Shown: positions 53,609 through 62,684, counted from the first letter of the stretch. The stretch is DNA of 64,000 nucleotides from Cupriavidus sp. YR651 (GCF_900101625.1 NZ_FMYZ01000004.1:309571-373570), one strand, 5' to 3'. Translations and numbers: made by a program. The notes: generated from the letters alone by a model not told the origin.

Positions 53609-55296
53609 CTGTGGATCTGCGCGACGACCGCCGCGCCTTCGCCCACCGCGGTGGCGACGCGTTTGGTCGAACCCGATCTGACATCGCCAATCGCAAAGAC
53701 GCCGGGTATGCGGGTTTCCAGGGCGTGTGTCGACGATTCGGCATGCCGGCCCGTGAGCACGAAGCCCTTTTCGTCCACGCCAATCTCGCAGTCGCCCAGC
53801 CACGCGGTATTGGGCTCCGCACCGGTGAACAGGAAGACATGCTGAATCTGCATCATCCTTTGCGTACCCGTATCGCGATGACGCAGCGCGACGGCCGTCA
53901 GGTTCGCTTCGCCCATCAACGCGACCAGCTCGGTGCGGGCGTGGACGGTGATGTTGGGCTGCGCGGCAATGCGGTCGATCAGATACCGCGACATGGTCTG
54001 TTCCAGACCCGGTCCGCGAATCACGATATGAACGTGCGCGGCCTGGGTGCCCAGGAAGACAGCGGCCTGCCCGGCGGAATTACCGCCACCCACCAGCACC
54101 ACTTCCTGCTTCGCACACAGCTTGCCTTCCACCGGCGACGCCCAGTAGTAGATGCCCCGGCCCTCGAATTCCGACCGACGCGGAATCGGCGGGCGACGGT
54201 AAGCCGCGCCACTCGCGATGATCACCGTGCGCGACTGGATCGTCTCGCCATCCCGGGTCCGCAGGTGATGCACCGCGCCGCACTCGAGCTGCGTGATCTC
54301 GACGGGAATCGCGAAGTACGCACCGAACTTCTGCGCTTGCGCAAAGGCGTTGGAGGCCAGCGCATGGCCCGAGATGCCGGCGGGAAACCCCAGGTAGTTC
54401 TCGATGCGGGCGCTGGCGCCGGCCTGCCCGCCGGGAGACAGCGCGTCCAGCACGATGACGCGCAGGCCCTCCGATGCCGCATATACCGCGGCAGCCAGGC
54501 CGGCGGGACCCGCGCCGATGATCGCGACGTCATAGACCTGGTCGCCATCGAGTTCGGGTAGCAGGCCAAGGCAGGCAATCAACTGCGCGGTATCGGGGTG
54601 CCGCAGGATGGATCCGTTGGGGCAAATCACCAGGGGCAGATCGACTTGGCTCGAATCGAATTTGCGAAGCACGCTGGCCGCATCGTCGTCGGTGTCGATG
54701 TCGAGGACCGAATGAGGATAGTTGTTGCGTCGCAGGAAAGCCTGCAATTCAAGCATTCTGGGCTCGCTGCCATGGCCGATCAGCGCCGGGCCGCGTCCGC
54801 GCTGAATCAGGGCCGCGCGGCGCAGGATCAGCGCCTGCATGATCACCTCGCCAAGCGTGGCTTCCGCCACCACCAGCGCCCGCAGGCGCTCCGGGGGCAC
54901 CACCACGGCGCGAACATCCTCCATCGCAATGCCGTCCACGAGCTCGGGCTTGCCGGAAAGCTGTCCGATCTCGGCGAGGAAGTTTCCCGCGCGGTGCTCG
55001 ACGATCAGCGTGCTGTCGCGAATGCCGTCGCGCTGCACCACGCGGATACGCCCCTCGATCACCAGAATCAGGCCGCGGGCCGGGTCACCGGTGCGCACCA
55101 CGAGTTCGCCGGCACGCCATGTGCTCTCGGTGCCGAAGGCGGAAACCCGGGCGATGTCGGCGGCATCCAGGTGCGGATACATCTGCGGCCGTTGCAGCGC
55201 CACGGCCGGCGCGACAGGCGTGTTGCCGGAGGCATCGTCCTGCGTGCGAGGGTCGGATGGGGAGTGGGGCGAATGTCCGGCGGCGAGGGATTCCAT
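53578..55296 (-). CDS. cyclic-nucleotide-binding domain plus thioredoxin-reductase-like flavoprotein
   Basis: A 572-residue fusion. The N-terminal cNMP-binding domain (about 40-155; GILRVVQRDG-like and AGNFLAEIGQLSGK) precedes a linker and a thioredoxin-reductase-like domain with FAD site AIIGAGPAGLAAAVYA, the second nucleotide site VLVGGGNSAGQAAV and FAIGDVRSG. The CxxC redox pair of true thioredoxin reductase is absent; WASPVEGKLC occupies that place. It may sense cAMP- or cGMP-like ligand and redox state, or reduce another partner. The substrate is unknown. Neighbours are the short histidine kinase and a LysR gene. Confidence 0.88.
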   Translation of the reverse strand: MESLAAGHSPHSPSDPRTQDDASGNTPVAPAVALQRPQMYPHLDAADIARVSAFGTESTWRAGELVVRTGDPARGLILVIEGRIRVVQRDGIRDSTLIVEHRAGNFLAEIGQLSGKPELVDGIAMEDVRAVVVPPERLRALVVAEATLGEVIMQALILRRAALIQRGRGPALIGHGSEPRMLELQAFLRRNNYPHSVLDIDTDDDAASVLRKFDSSQVDLPLVICPNGSILRHPDTAQLIACLGLLPELDGDQVYDVAIIGAGPAGLAAAVYAASEGLRVIVLDALSPGGQAGASARIENYLGFPAGISGHALASNAFAQAQKFGAYFAIPVEITQLECGAVHHLRTRDGETIQSRTVIIASGAAYRRPPIPRRSEFEGRGIYYWASPVEGKLCAKQEVVLVGGGNSAGQAAVFLGTQAAHVHIVIRGPGLEQTMSRYLIDRIAAQPNITVHARTELVALMGEANLTAVALRHRDTGTQRMMQIQHVFLFTGAEPNTAWLGDCEIGVDEKGFVLTGRHAESSTHALETRIPGVFAIGDVRSGSTKRVATAVGEGAAVVAQIHSYLAAAQHAA

Positions 55297-55533
55297 GGCT
55301 TCGAAAAACAGTGTTGTTCGTGCGACGCAGCGTAGCAGTCCCCGCCCCGCAGCTCACTCATGCGCAAGGAGGTATCGCTAGCACTTAGGTATGGCTGCGG
55401 ACGGCAAGGCCGACTGCAGGAAAAAGCGCCGGAATCACCCGAATCGCCGGGGCGTGCGAGAGCGGTCTGTGGGGCATCGCCGCAGCGCGCACGACGCCCG
55501 GTCGTGTATGAAAATGAGCGGAAAACATCAGAT

Positions 55534-56562
55534 ATGAATCAAGCTGACGCATCGCAAGGTGGATTTCGCCTCAGTTTGCCGAATCGCGCCGACGCGCTGT
55601 CCACGAGCTTTGCCGCGAGCTACGCGGGCATCATGGCATTCATGGCGGTTGCCAGCGAAGGGAGCTTTGCCAGGGCCGGCGAGCGCCTGGGCATCGGCCG
55701 CTCGGCGGTGAGCCGGAACGTCCAGAAGCTCGAGGCGCAATTGAGTACCCGGTTGTTCCTGCGCACCACGCGCACCACGCAGTTGACCCGGGAAGGACAA
55801 CGCTTCTTCGATAACTGCCACCTGGGCGTGACGTATATCGTGGAGGCCATGAACGACATGCTGGAGCTTCGCCAGGGGCCGCCACGCGGCATGCTGCGCA
55901 TCAGCGCGACGGTGGGCTTTGGCAGGAAGGTTGTCGCACCGTTGCTGTCGGACTTCGTGGCGGCCTACCCTGAAATCGGCGTCGATCTTCTGCTGGACGA
56001 CCGGCTGACCGATTTCGCTTCCGAGCAGATCGACGTGGCGTTTCGCAATGGCCGCATCGAGGACTCCAGCATCATTGCCAAGCAGTTGATTCCGATGCAG
56101 ATGGCGCTTTGCGCCGCGCCCGCCTATGTGAAGGCGCGCGGACTGCCGCATACGCTGGAGGACCTGAGCCTGCACGAGTGCATCAATTTCCGCTTTGCAA
56201 GTGGCAGGGTGTTCGAATGGGAGTTCAAGGTCGATGGGCACCTGCGCAAGTACCTGCCGGCGGCGCGTCTCACCTTCAACGATTCAGAACTGGTCTTGCG
56301 GGCGGTGCTGCAGGGGCATGGCATTGCACAGTTGCCTGCCTATCTGGTCTGCGACCACATCGCGGCCGAGGAACTCGTGATGGCCCTGGCGCGGCACGCG
56401 CCCGACGACCGTGGTCATTACATTTGCTACCTTAGCCGGCAACACCTGCCGGCCCGCATCCGCGTCTTCATCGACTTCATGACGGAGAAAATACGCGCCG
56501 GCAATCTGCAGTGCCTGAGCGATTTCTATAGTGAGGCTCCGGTAGCGGATATGGCCGCCTGA
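55534..56562 (+). CDS. LysR-family transcriptional regulator
   Basis: A 342-residue regulator with N-terminal winged helix (GIGRSAVSRNVQKLEAQLST) and LysR effector domain. It is strongly similar to the regulator at 32738-33775 throughout. The frame is open upstream, but ATG 55534 (MNQADASQGG) starts the family-like sequence. It is divergent from the cNMP-TrxR gene and convergent with the second cupin, so it may control either. Effector unknown. Confidence 0.9.
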   Translation: MNQADASQGGFRLSLPNRADALSTSFAASYAGIMAFMAVASEGSFARAGERLGIGRSAVSRNVQKLEAQLSTRLFLRTTRTTQLTREGQRFFDNCHLGVTYIVEAMNDMLELRQGPPRGMLRISATVGFGRKVVAPLLSDFVAAYPEIGVDLLLDDRLTDFASEQIDVAFRNGRIEDSSIIAKQLIPMQMALCAAPAYVKARGLPHTLEDLSLHECINFRFASGRVFEWEFKVDGHLRKYLPAARLTFNDSELVLRAVLQGHGIAQLPAYLVCDHIAAEELVMALARHAPDDRGHYICYLSRQHLPARIRVFIDFMTEKIRAGNLQCLSDFYSEAPVADMAA

Positions 56563-56581
56563 GTCCGGTGTCGTCGACGCG

Positions 56582-56989
56582 TCATTTCACAGGCACCAGA
56601 ACCGGGGCGTCCTTGTCCTTCAGCAACAGCACCAGGAACTTCGCCGGCTTGGTCTTGCTGGCGTTGCGGCCGACCACATGGACATCGTCCGGCCCTTCAT
56701 AAAAGGTTTGCCCTGGTTTCAGGGTTACTTCCTTGCCACCCTTCACCTGCATGACGACCGTGCCTTCCAGCACGTAGATGAAACCGTGCGCGTTGTGACG
56801 ATGGACCGGGTCCGCGCCACCGGGCGGGTAGGTGACGGTGATCATCAGCGCCTCCTTGCCCGGATAGTCCGCCAGTATCTGGGTCATCAGCGGCGTGACC
56901 GAGATCTCGGGTGCCGCCATCGCCGGCTGGGCAAGCGGGACGCATGACAGCACGAGCGTCAGGAGAGTGCGTTTTGTCAGGGCAGGCAT
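56582..56989 (-). CDS. exported cupin-domain protein (second copy)
   Basis: A 135-residue protein with signal peptide (LLTLVLSCVPLAQPAMAAP). Cupin metal motifs: PVHRHNAHGFIYVLEG and PGQTFYEGPDDVH. It is strongly similar to the cupin at 47941-48342. It lies between a LysR gene and cytochrome b561/catalase genes. Likely periplasmic; substrate unknown. The gap 56990-57227 shows nothing recognisable. Confidence 0.88.
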   Translation of the reverse strand: MPALTKRTLLTLVLSCVPLAQPAMAAPEISVTPLMTQILADYPGKEALMITVTYPPGGADPVHRHNAHGFIYVLEGTVVMQVKGGKEVTLKPGQTFYEGPDDVHVVGRNASKTKPAKFLVLLLKDKDAPVLVPVK

Positions 56990-57227
56990 GGGCGGTCCTC
57001 GGCAGGCGTGCGTGGATGATCCGACAGCGATGGATATCGCCGTCGCCGTGTGTTTCATCATAGGTGGAACAAGGCCGCGTGGCGACCTTGCGCAGAGGAA
57101 GACCTGGATCGCGGATCGCGCCCCACGCGCCGGCATAGGGGGGGCAATGTGCAGACATTTGGCGCGCCGCCGTGCGGCACCAGCCGCATCGCCCTGCGCT
57201 TTGCGGCTGCCGGTGGCCATTGCCTGG

Positions 57228-57773
57228 CTATCGACCCTGTTCTCCGGAAGTCATGGCGTCGAACACGCCGTCACGCCGGATGAGACGGTGATGGAGCGCC
57301 GCAGCGATATGAAGCAGGACGATCGCGAACAGCAGGAAAGCGCATACCGTATGGGCTTGCCGCAACGTGGCATACAGGTAGGCGTTGTGCGGCAGGATGG
57401 CCGGCAGCTGCACGTGCTGGCCCAGGACGATGGGATATCCGGCCGCCGAAAGCATGCCCCATCCAATCAGCGGCATCGCGAACATCAGCAGATACAGCAG
57501 CATATGGGATGCCCGCGCCGCCAGGCGCTGGATCGGTGGCAGCGCAACCGGCAGCGGCGGGGGGCGCCGCGCCAGGCGGACCACGAGCCGTATGGCGACC
57601 AGCGCGAGAATGGCCACGCCAAGCGGCTTGTGAATCGACACCAGCAGGGCGTAGCGGTCCGAGACCGTTGCCACCATCCCCACGCCGATAAAGAGCATGG
57701 CCAGAATCAGCGGCGCCATCAGCCAGTGAAGGATCCGCGACGGGATCGAGAACGATTGGGGTGCGGCACTCAT
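57228..57773 (-). CDS. cytochrome b561
   Basis: A 181-residue four-helix membrane protein of the bacterial b561 family. Likely haem ligands are in RILHWLMAP, SIHKPLG, ASHMLLYLLMF and LLHIAAALHH. GGAGGAAACCC precedes ATG 57773. Its start overlaps the stop of the catalase-family gene by 4 bp (ATGA), so both are translationally coupled. Such cytochromes move electrons between quinol and a periplasmic partner; the coupled peroxidase is the obvious partner. Confidence 0.9.
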   Translation of the reverse strand: MSAAPQSFSIPSRILHWLMAPLILAMLFIGVGMVATVSDRYALLVSIHKPLGVAILALVAIRLVVRLARRPPPLPVALPPIQRLAARASHMLLYLLMFAMPLIGWGMLSAAGYPIVLGQHVQLPAILPHNAYLYATLRQAHTVCAFLLFAIVLLHIAAALHHRLIRRDGVFDAMTSGEQGR

Positions 57774-58885
57774 GGGTTTCCTCCTGCTGCCACGTCTTGC
57801 CGGGTGATCGCGCTGGGCGGCTTCGCGCCACGCTCGCGCTCGCGCAATGTGAAGGACCGCGAATAGGCGGCGGAGCGGGCGCTTGGTATGGCGTCGCCGG
57901 AGGTCTCGATGCCGGCGGGCAGTACGGTCGGGTCGAAGTTGATGTCGACGCAAGGGCCGTCGTCCTCGCTGGATAGCTTGTCGAGCGTGACGATGCCCAT
58001 CTCGACCTGCTGCCGGTCGGCGGGCCAGATCTTGTCGGGGCGCTCCGGATCTTCCGGCTTGCCGATCGTTGCCACCATTTTCCATTGCACGGGGTGCTTT
58101 GCCACCTCCGCGATCAGGTCGTCGAACAGGTAGTTCGGATCCATGCCGCGCTGCTTTCCCGCGCTCACGATCGGCTGGATCGGCACGGCGGACCAGCGTA
58201 CGGGCCTTGAAGCCCCGGCCCCGTCCACGAAGCGAAACGTATCCAGTCCGTTGTAAGCGGTATTCGCGAAGCCGGAGGAGATAACGCGGCCCCCGAAGAT
58301 GGCCCCGGCGGCAACGAAGTCCGGATGCGCCGCGGCGAAGGCCTTCATCTTTTCCGGGTCAGGCTTGCCGGTCGCCGGATCGGGAACCGACAGCATCATC
58401 TGCTCGTAGAACGCCTGCACCGTACTGAAGGGAAAGACGGGGAGGTTGATCATCGCCGTCCGCCATTCCTGCGCGCCCGGGGGCTTGAACTGCAGCGCGA
58501 GGCTTCGGACGGTGCCGGGCGCGTCAGGCACATACGGCATGCCGCCGGCAAACGCGAAGCGACCCACCACCGGCACGCGCCCCGGTGCAAACAGCGCAGC
58601 CTTCGACACAGACGTTGCCGCACCACTGCTGTCGAACCACCCGGTGGCGCAGAGGCCCTTGGCGTGATTGCGGCGAAACCCGACATGTTTGCCCTGCGTC
58701 GCCTCGAAACCCGAAACAATCCGCTCTTGCGTAAGCCGGCCCGGAGACAGCCAGCCCCCCGCATAGGCGAAGGCGCCCGCCATGCAGAGCGTCGCCGCGC
58801 CGATGCCGGCATACCGGATCGCCATCGCCGAAGCGCTCAGCTTCGGGCGCCGGTTGGAAGAACTTCCAACGTTATTGGCCATCAT
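57770..58885 (-). CDS. catalase-family peroxidase (SrpA-like), membrane-anchored
   Basis: A 371-residue haem peroxidase. An N-terminal membrane anchor or uncleaved signal (about 21-45; AIRYAGIGAATLCMAGAFAY) is followed by the catalase-related core: FRRNHAKGLCATGWF (distal His), FPFSTVQAFYEQMML and NYLFDDLIAEV. It lacks the large extra domains of true catalases. The GAGGA ribosome site is close to ATG 58885, with ATG 58882 as alternative. It is coupled to cytochrome b561, so it may be a periplasmic peroxidase fed by quinol. Confidence 0.87.
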   Translation of the reverse strand: MMANNVGSSSNRRPKLSASAMAIRYAGIGAATLCMAGAFAYAGGWLSPGRLTQERIVSGFEATQGKHVGFRRNHAKGLCATGWFDSSGAATSVSKAALFAPGRVPVVGRFAFAGGMPYVPDAPGTVRSLALQFKPPGAQEWRTAMINLPVFPFSTVQAFYEQMMLSVPDPATGKPDPEKMKAFAAAHPDFVAAGAIFGGRVISSGFANTAYNGLDTFRFVDGAGASRPVRWSAVPIQPIVSAGKQRGMDPNYLFDDLIAEVAKHPVQWKMVATIGKPEDPERPDKIWPADRQQVEMGIVTLDKLSSEDDGPCVDINFDPTVLPAGIETSGDAIPSARSAAYSRSFTLRERERGAKPPSAITRQDVAAGGNP

Positions 58886-58973
58886 CCATTCCTCGCAATG
58901 CAGGGAGACTATGTCAACTTCGAACTCCTGCAGCGCATGGCGCCGCATACCGCCTTCAGTCGCGTTTGCCTCC

Positions 58974-59231
58974 CTAGCGGCCGGCTTCGGACAAAAACCA
59001 GGCACGGCGTTGCGCTTCGTCGATCCAGTTTTCAAGCAGGCTCGTCGTGGCGACATCCCCGTGGTGATCGCAGACCGCGTGAACATCGAGCATGGTCGCG
59101 GCGAGCTGCATGTTGTCGGCGCGTAGCTCCGCGAGCATCGCGTGCGGGCCGACGGATTCCGCATCGTTGTCCGTGATCCGCTGGTGGCGCTGGATGTCCG
59201 CGATCGAACGCAGCGTCGTGCCACCATCCTG
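58974..59231 (-). pseudogene. C-terminal fragment of a Dps-like ferritin
   Basis: About 85 residues of minus-strand frame look like the C-terminal half of a Dps family protein: DGGTTLRSIADIQRHQRITD, AMLAELRADN and HGDVATTSLLENWIDEAQRR. The N-terminal half, which carries the ferroxidase residues, is missing; upstream sequence in the frame has no family character. It ends in TAG at 58974. It is a decayed dps gene next to the catalase, consistent with an older oxidative-stress cluster. Confidence 0.7.
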
Positions 59232-59375
59232 CGCGTCGCGCGATTCGGGCGTTTGTCGACAAGCCCGGTTTTCTCGCATTTGCATGATCCGTCGGTCGCG
59301 TTGCCGGTGATGGCTCGTGGGGTGCCTGTCAGGCTACTTTTGACGCCGCGAATCGTGGCACCGGACGCGACGCCT

Positions 59376-59391
59376 ATATACGTACATATGA
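59376..59391 (+). promoter_or_regulatory. ATATAC-GTAC-ATATGA dyad-like site
   Basis: It lies about 100 bp before the TTG start of the single-receiver gene at 59492. It resembles the TAATAC-N4-GTATGA sites upstream of the paralogous gene at 34221, and both are followed by TT. Confidence 0.45.
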
Positions 59392-59491
59392 TTTCCGCGC
59401 CGGAGCCCCGGCCGTATGATGCTTTCCAAGAGATGGGAGTCGATGCGGTGGTCGCGCCGTTCCCATTGCCAAGCCAGGTCGAGGAAGTCGC

Positions 59492-59866
59492 TTGTACAAC
59501 AATCAGACAGTAGCCGTCGTCGACGACGACGAATCGGTTCGCCAAGCCACGTCGCGATTGGTGCGATCACTGGGATGGGAGGTTCGCCTGTTTTCCTCGG
59601 CGGCATCCTTCCTGAGTTCCGGTAGCGCCGCGCATGTGGCTTGCGTCATCTCGGATGTACAGATGCCTGGCATGACGGGGCTGGAAATGCATCGTCGGCT
59701 GACGGAGGACCACATCCGGGTGCCCGTGATCTTTATCACGGCGTTTTGCACGGAAGCGATTCGCAAGCAGGCGATGGAAGGCGGCGCGCTGAGCCTGTTG
59801 TGCAAGCCGGTTGATGGGGCCGCCATCCAGGCGTGTCTCGAACAGGTGATGCGGCTCGCGTCCTGA
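59492..59866 (+). CDS. stand-alone FixJ-like receiver protein (second copy)
   Basis: A 124-residue receiver with no output domain. VVDDDE (9-14), phospho-acceptor Asp55 (CVISDVQMPGMTG), FITAF and Lys in LCKPVD. The start is TTG 59492, with GAGGAAG ahead. It is a paralog of the protein at 34221-34592. It precedes a PAS kinase and FixJ-type regulator pair by 280 bp on the same strand, so it could be part of a phosphorelay with them. Confidence 0.87.
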   Translation: MYNNQTVAVVDDDESVRQATSRLVRSLGWEVRLFSSAASFLSSGSAAHVACVISDVQMPGMTGLEMHRRLTEDHIRVPVIFITAFCTEAIRKQAMEGGALSLLCKPVDGAAIQACLEQVMRLAS

Positions 59867-60146
59867 TTGGCCCTGTGTGAGCCGGAGGGGGCGTCACTTC
59901 GTCCGGATGGCACCACGCGAAGGCGCCCGGGCTCCTGCCTTTTGCATCACAAATCCGGGAAAACTTTACTACTATTATTCATTCCTGAGCGCAGCAGAAA
60001 TCAGGCGCCGGGGGCGTCGCCAGTGCACCGTGCCGGGGCATTGGCGTCTGGAGGTTGCCCCGCAACGGCCGCCCGGCGGAAGAAGGTTGTGTTCCATCGC
60101 GTGACGGACAACAGCCTTCGCAGAGCAATCCTTGTCCTCTAATCGC

Positions 60147-62036
60147 ATGCCCCTCGTTCGCCGTCCTCGCGTTCCCCTGATCTTTGCCTGGGCCACCAAT
60201 GCGTCCGGGGCAAACCGGCCGAGCGCGTTCCCGCCCATCGACCCCAGGCGCGGCGATAGCCGCCCGCCCTTGCTGGCAGCCGCGGCGCTCGCGCTGGCAG
60301 TTTTCCTGATCGATGCATTCACGCCGCTGGATATTGCGATCGCCGTCCTGTACGTGATCGTCGTCCTCCTGGTGGCGTCCACCGAATCACGCAGCGCGAC
60401 CCGCTTTGCGGGCGTGGCATGCGCGGTGCTCACCGTCGTGGGATTCCTGCTGTCGAGGGATGTGAACGAGAGTGCCGCGTCATTGGCACGCTGCGTGTTC
60501 AGTCTGCTGGCCATCGCCACGACCACCGTCCTGACCCTGCGCAATCTGGCCAGCACCGCGCGCTTGCGGGGGCAGGTGCAGATGCTCAATTTGACGCACG
60601 ATGCCATCGTCGTCTACGACATGAACGACGTCATCACCTTCTGGAACCAGGGTGCCGAAGACGTCTATGGGTGGACCGCCAGCGAGGCGATCGGGAAATC
60701 CTTCCACCGTCTGACCCAGACACGCTTTCCGATTCCGTTGGCGGAGATCCAGGCCGAGTTGCTGCGCACCGGGCGCTGGGATGGCGAACTGCATCGCGTT
60801 CGCCGCGACGGCGCAGGGATCGTTATTTCCAGCAGATGGGCGCTGTGGCGCGATCCGGCTGGCACACCGATCGGCGTGCTGGCGACGAACAACGATATTA
60901 CCGAGCGTCAGCGAGCCAAGGCCGCCCTGGCCAAGAGCGAGGCATTCCTGGCGGAGGCGCAGTGCCTGAGCAAGACCGGCAGTATCGAGCTCCACCTGCC
61001 CGAGGGAAACATGGTCTGGTCGGACGAGGCGTATCGCATCCTGGGCTACGCCCGGGACGTACTGCCCAATACCGGACACGTGCTGGCACGCACCCACCCT
61101 GAAGACGTGGACCTCGTGCTGGCCGTGCGCGGGAAAACGCGCGCCGGCGAGCCGGGTATCGATGTTTCGCACCGTCTGCTGATGCCGGACGGCACCGTCA
61201 AGCATGTTCGACTGGTCGCGCGCGTGGTCTCGGCGAAGGATGGCCATTTCGAGTATGTCGGCGCCCTGATGGACATCACCGATGCCGTCCTGACGCAACA
61301 GGCACTGCAACGCTCGCTTGCCGAGCTTGCGCACGTGACGCGTGTCACGACGCTGGGCGAGCTGGCCGCTTCCATCGCGCATGAAGTGACGCAGCCGATC
61401 TCCGCGATCGTGACCTGTGGGGACTCCGCATTGCGATGGTTGAATCGCCCGCAACCGGACCTCGAGGAGGCGACGCTGTCGATTGGCCAGATGATCCGCG
61501 ATGCCAAGCGTTCCAGCGAAATCATCAGCCGCATACGCTCGATGGCGCGGAAACACGATCCGAGCTTTGCGGCCATGAACTTCAATGCGCTGGTGGAAGA
61601 AGCGATCGAACTGGTCGGCCGCGAGCTGCAGGAACATCGCGTGGAGGTGTTCGTGGACCTGTGTGTTCCGGCGCCGGTCATCAACGGAGACCGCGTGCAG
61701 CTGCAACAGGTCGTGGTCAACCTGTTGATCAACGCCGCACAGGCCATGTCGGGCATCACCGGACGGCGTCGGCAGCTATGGATCTCCACCACGGCCAGTG
61801 ACACGAAGCACGTCACTCTGGCGGTAAAGGATTCCGGCCACGGCATTCGCGAGGAAGACGCCGAGCGGCTGTTCACGGCCTTCTTCACCACCAAGGCTGA
61901 CGGCATGGGCATGGGTCTTTCCATCTGCCGATCGATTGTCGAGGCCCACGGCGGCAGGATCTGGGCCGACTCCCCGCCGGAAGGCGGCGCCTTGCTTCAA
62001 CTGGCGTTGCCACTACACGAGGAAAGCCAGCCATGA
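60147..62036 (+). CDS. membrane PAS/PAS sensor histidine kinase
   Basis: A kinase of about 629 residues with an N-terminal membrane region (LLAAAALALAVFLIDAFTPL and later hydrophobic segments to about residue 135), two PAS domains (about 145-265 and 275-385; ITFWNQGAEDVYGW and MVWSDEAYRILGYARDVLP), HisKA with His near 412 (IAHEVTQPISA) and HATPase_c (NLLINAAQAM, MGLSICRSIVEAHGG). The start is uncertain: TTG 60132 is five codons upstream. It overlaps the FixJ regulator at 62033 by 4 bp, so these are a cognate pair. Confidence 0.9.
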   Translation: MPLVRRPRVPLIFAWATNASGANRPSAFPPIDPRRGDSRPPLLAAAALALAVFLIDAFTPLDIAIAVLYVIVVLLVASTESRSATRFAGVACAVLTVVGFLLSRDVNESAASLARCVFSLLAIATTTVLTLRNLASTARLRGQVQMLNLTHDAIVVYDMNDVITFWNQGAEDVYGWTASEAIGKSFHRLTQTRFPIPLAEIQAELLRTGRWDGELHRVRRDGAGIVISSRWALWRDPAGTPIGVLATNNDITERQRAKAALAKSEAFLAEAQCLSKTGSIELHLPEGNMVWSDEAYRILGYARDVLPNTGHVLARTHPEDVDLVLAVRGKTRAGEPGIDVSHRLLMPDGTVKHVRLVARVVSAKDGHFEYVGALMDITDAVLTQQALQRSLAELAHVTRVTTLGELAASIAHEVTQPISAIVTCGDSALRWLNRPQPDLEEATLSIGQMIRDAKRSSEIISRIRSMARKHDPSFAAMNFNALVEEAIELVGRELQEHRVEVFVDLCVPAPVINGDRVQLQQVVVNLLINAAQAMSGITGRRRQLWISTTASDTKHVTLAVKDSGHGIREEDAERLFTAFFTTKADGMGMGLSICRSIVEAHGGRIWADSPPEGGALLQLALPLHEESQP

Positions 62037-62674
62037 GCAACGAGCCAAGCCCCGGCACCCCCATCGTCTACGTCGTGGACGATGACGAATCCATGCGCAT
62101 CGCTGTCAACATGCTGCTGCGTTCCGTGGGGCACAGGGTCGAAACGTTTGCGTCGGCGCAAGAGTTCCTTGCCAGGAAGATCGAAGACGCGCCGAGCTGC
62201 CTGATCCTCGACGTGAGGCTGAAGGGGCAGAGCGGGCTTGCGGTGCAAGAGCAGATCGCTGCCGGCAACATCCCCATTCCGATCGTCTTCATGACCGCGC
62301 ACGGCGATATTGCGATGTCGGTAAAGGCCATGAAGGCGGGGGCCATGGATTTTCTCGCCAAGCCCTTCCGCGATCAGGACATGCTGGACGCGGTAGCCAA
62401 TGCGCTCGCGCGTGACGAAGCGCGCCGCGCCGCGGCGCTGTCGAGCGCGGAGTTGCGCCAGCGCTATGAAGCGCTGACGACGCGGGAGCGTGAAGTGATG
62501 GCGCTGGTGGTGCGCGGCCTGATGAACAAGCAGATCGCCGCCGAAATGGGCCTGAGCGAGATCACCGTGAAGATCCATCGCGGGCAGGCAATGAAGAAGA
62601 TGGGCTCGCGATCCCTGGCGGATTTCGTGCTCAAGGCCGAGGCGCTTGGCGTGACCTCAGGACTTTCCTCTTGA
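62033..62674 (+). CDS. FixJ-family response regulator, cognate of the PAS kinase
   Basis: A 213-residue regulator. Receiver (about 10-125) with Asp60 (CLILDVRLKGQSG), FMTAHGD and Lys in FLAKPFRDQD, then LuxR-type helix-turn-helix (LTTREREVMALVVRGLMNKQ). Its ATG overlaps the kinase stop. It closely resembles the regulators at 34638 and 45531. Regulated targets are not evident. Confidence 0.93.
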   Translation: MSNEPSPGTPIVYVVDDDESMRIAVNMLLRSVGHRVETFASAQEFLARKIEDAPSCLILDVRLKGQSGLAVQEQIAAGNIPIPIVFMTAHGDIAMSVKAMKAGAMDFLAKPFRDQDMLDAVANALARDEARRAAALSSAELRQRYEALTTREREVMALVVRGLMNKQIAAEMGLSEITVKIHRGQAMKKMGSRSLADFVLKAEALGVTSGLSS

Positions 62675-62684
62675 GCGGCGCGAT

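Noticed and set aside
58886..59545. N-terminal extension of the catalase-family frame to 59545
   Set aside because: It crosses the Dps remnant in another frame and has no peroxidase similarity; the anchor and ribosome site place the start at 58885.
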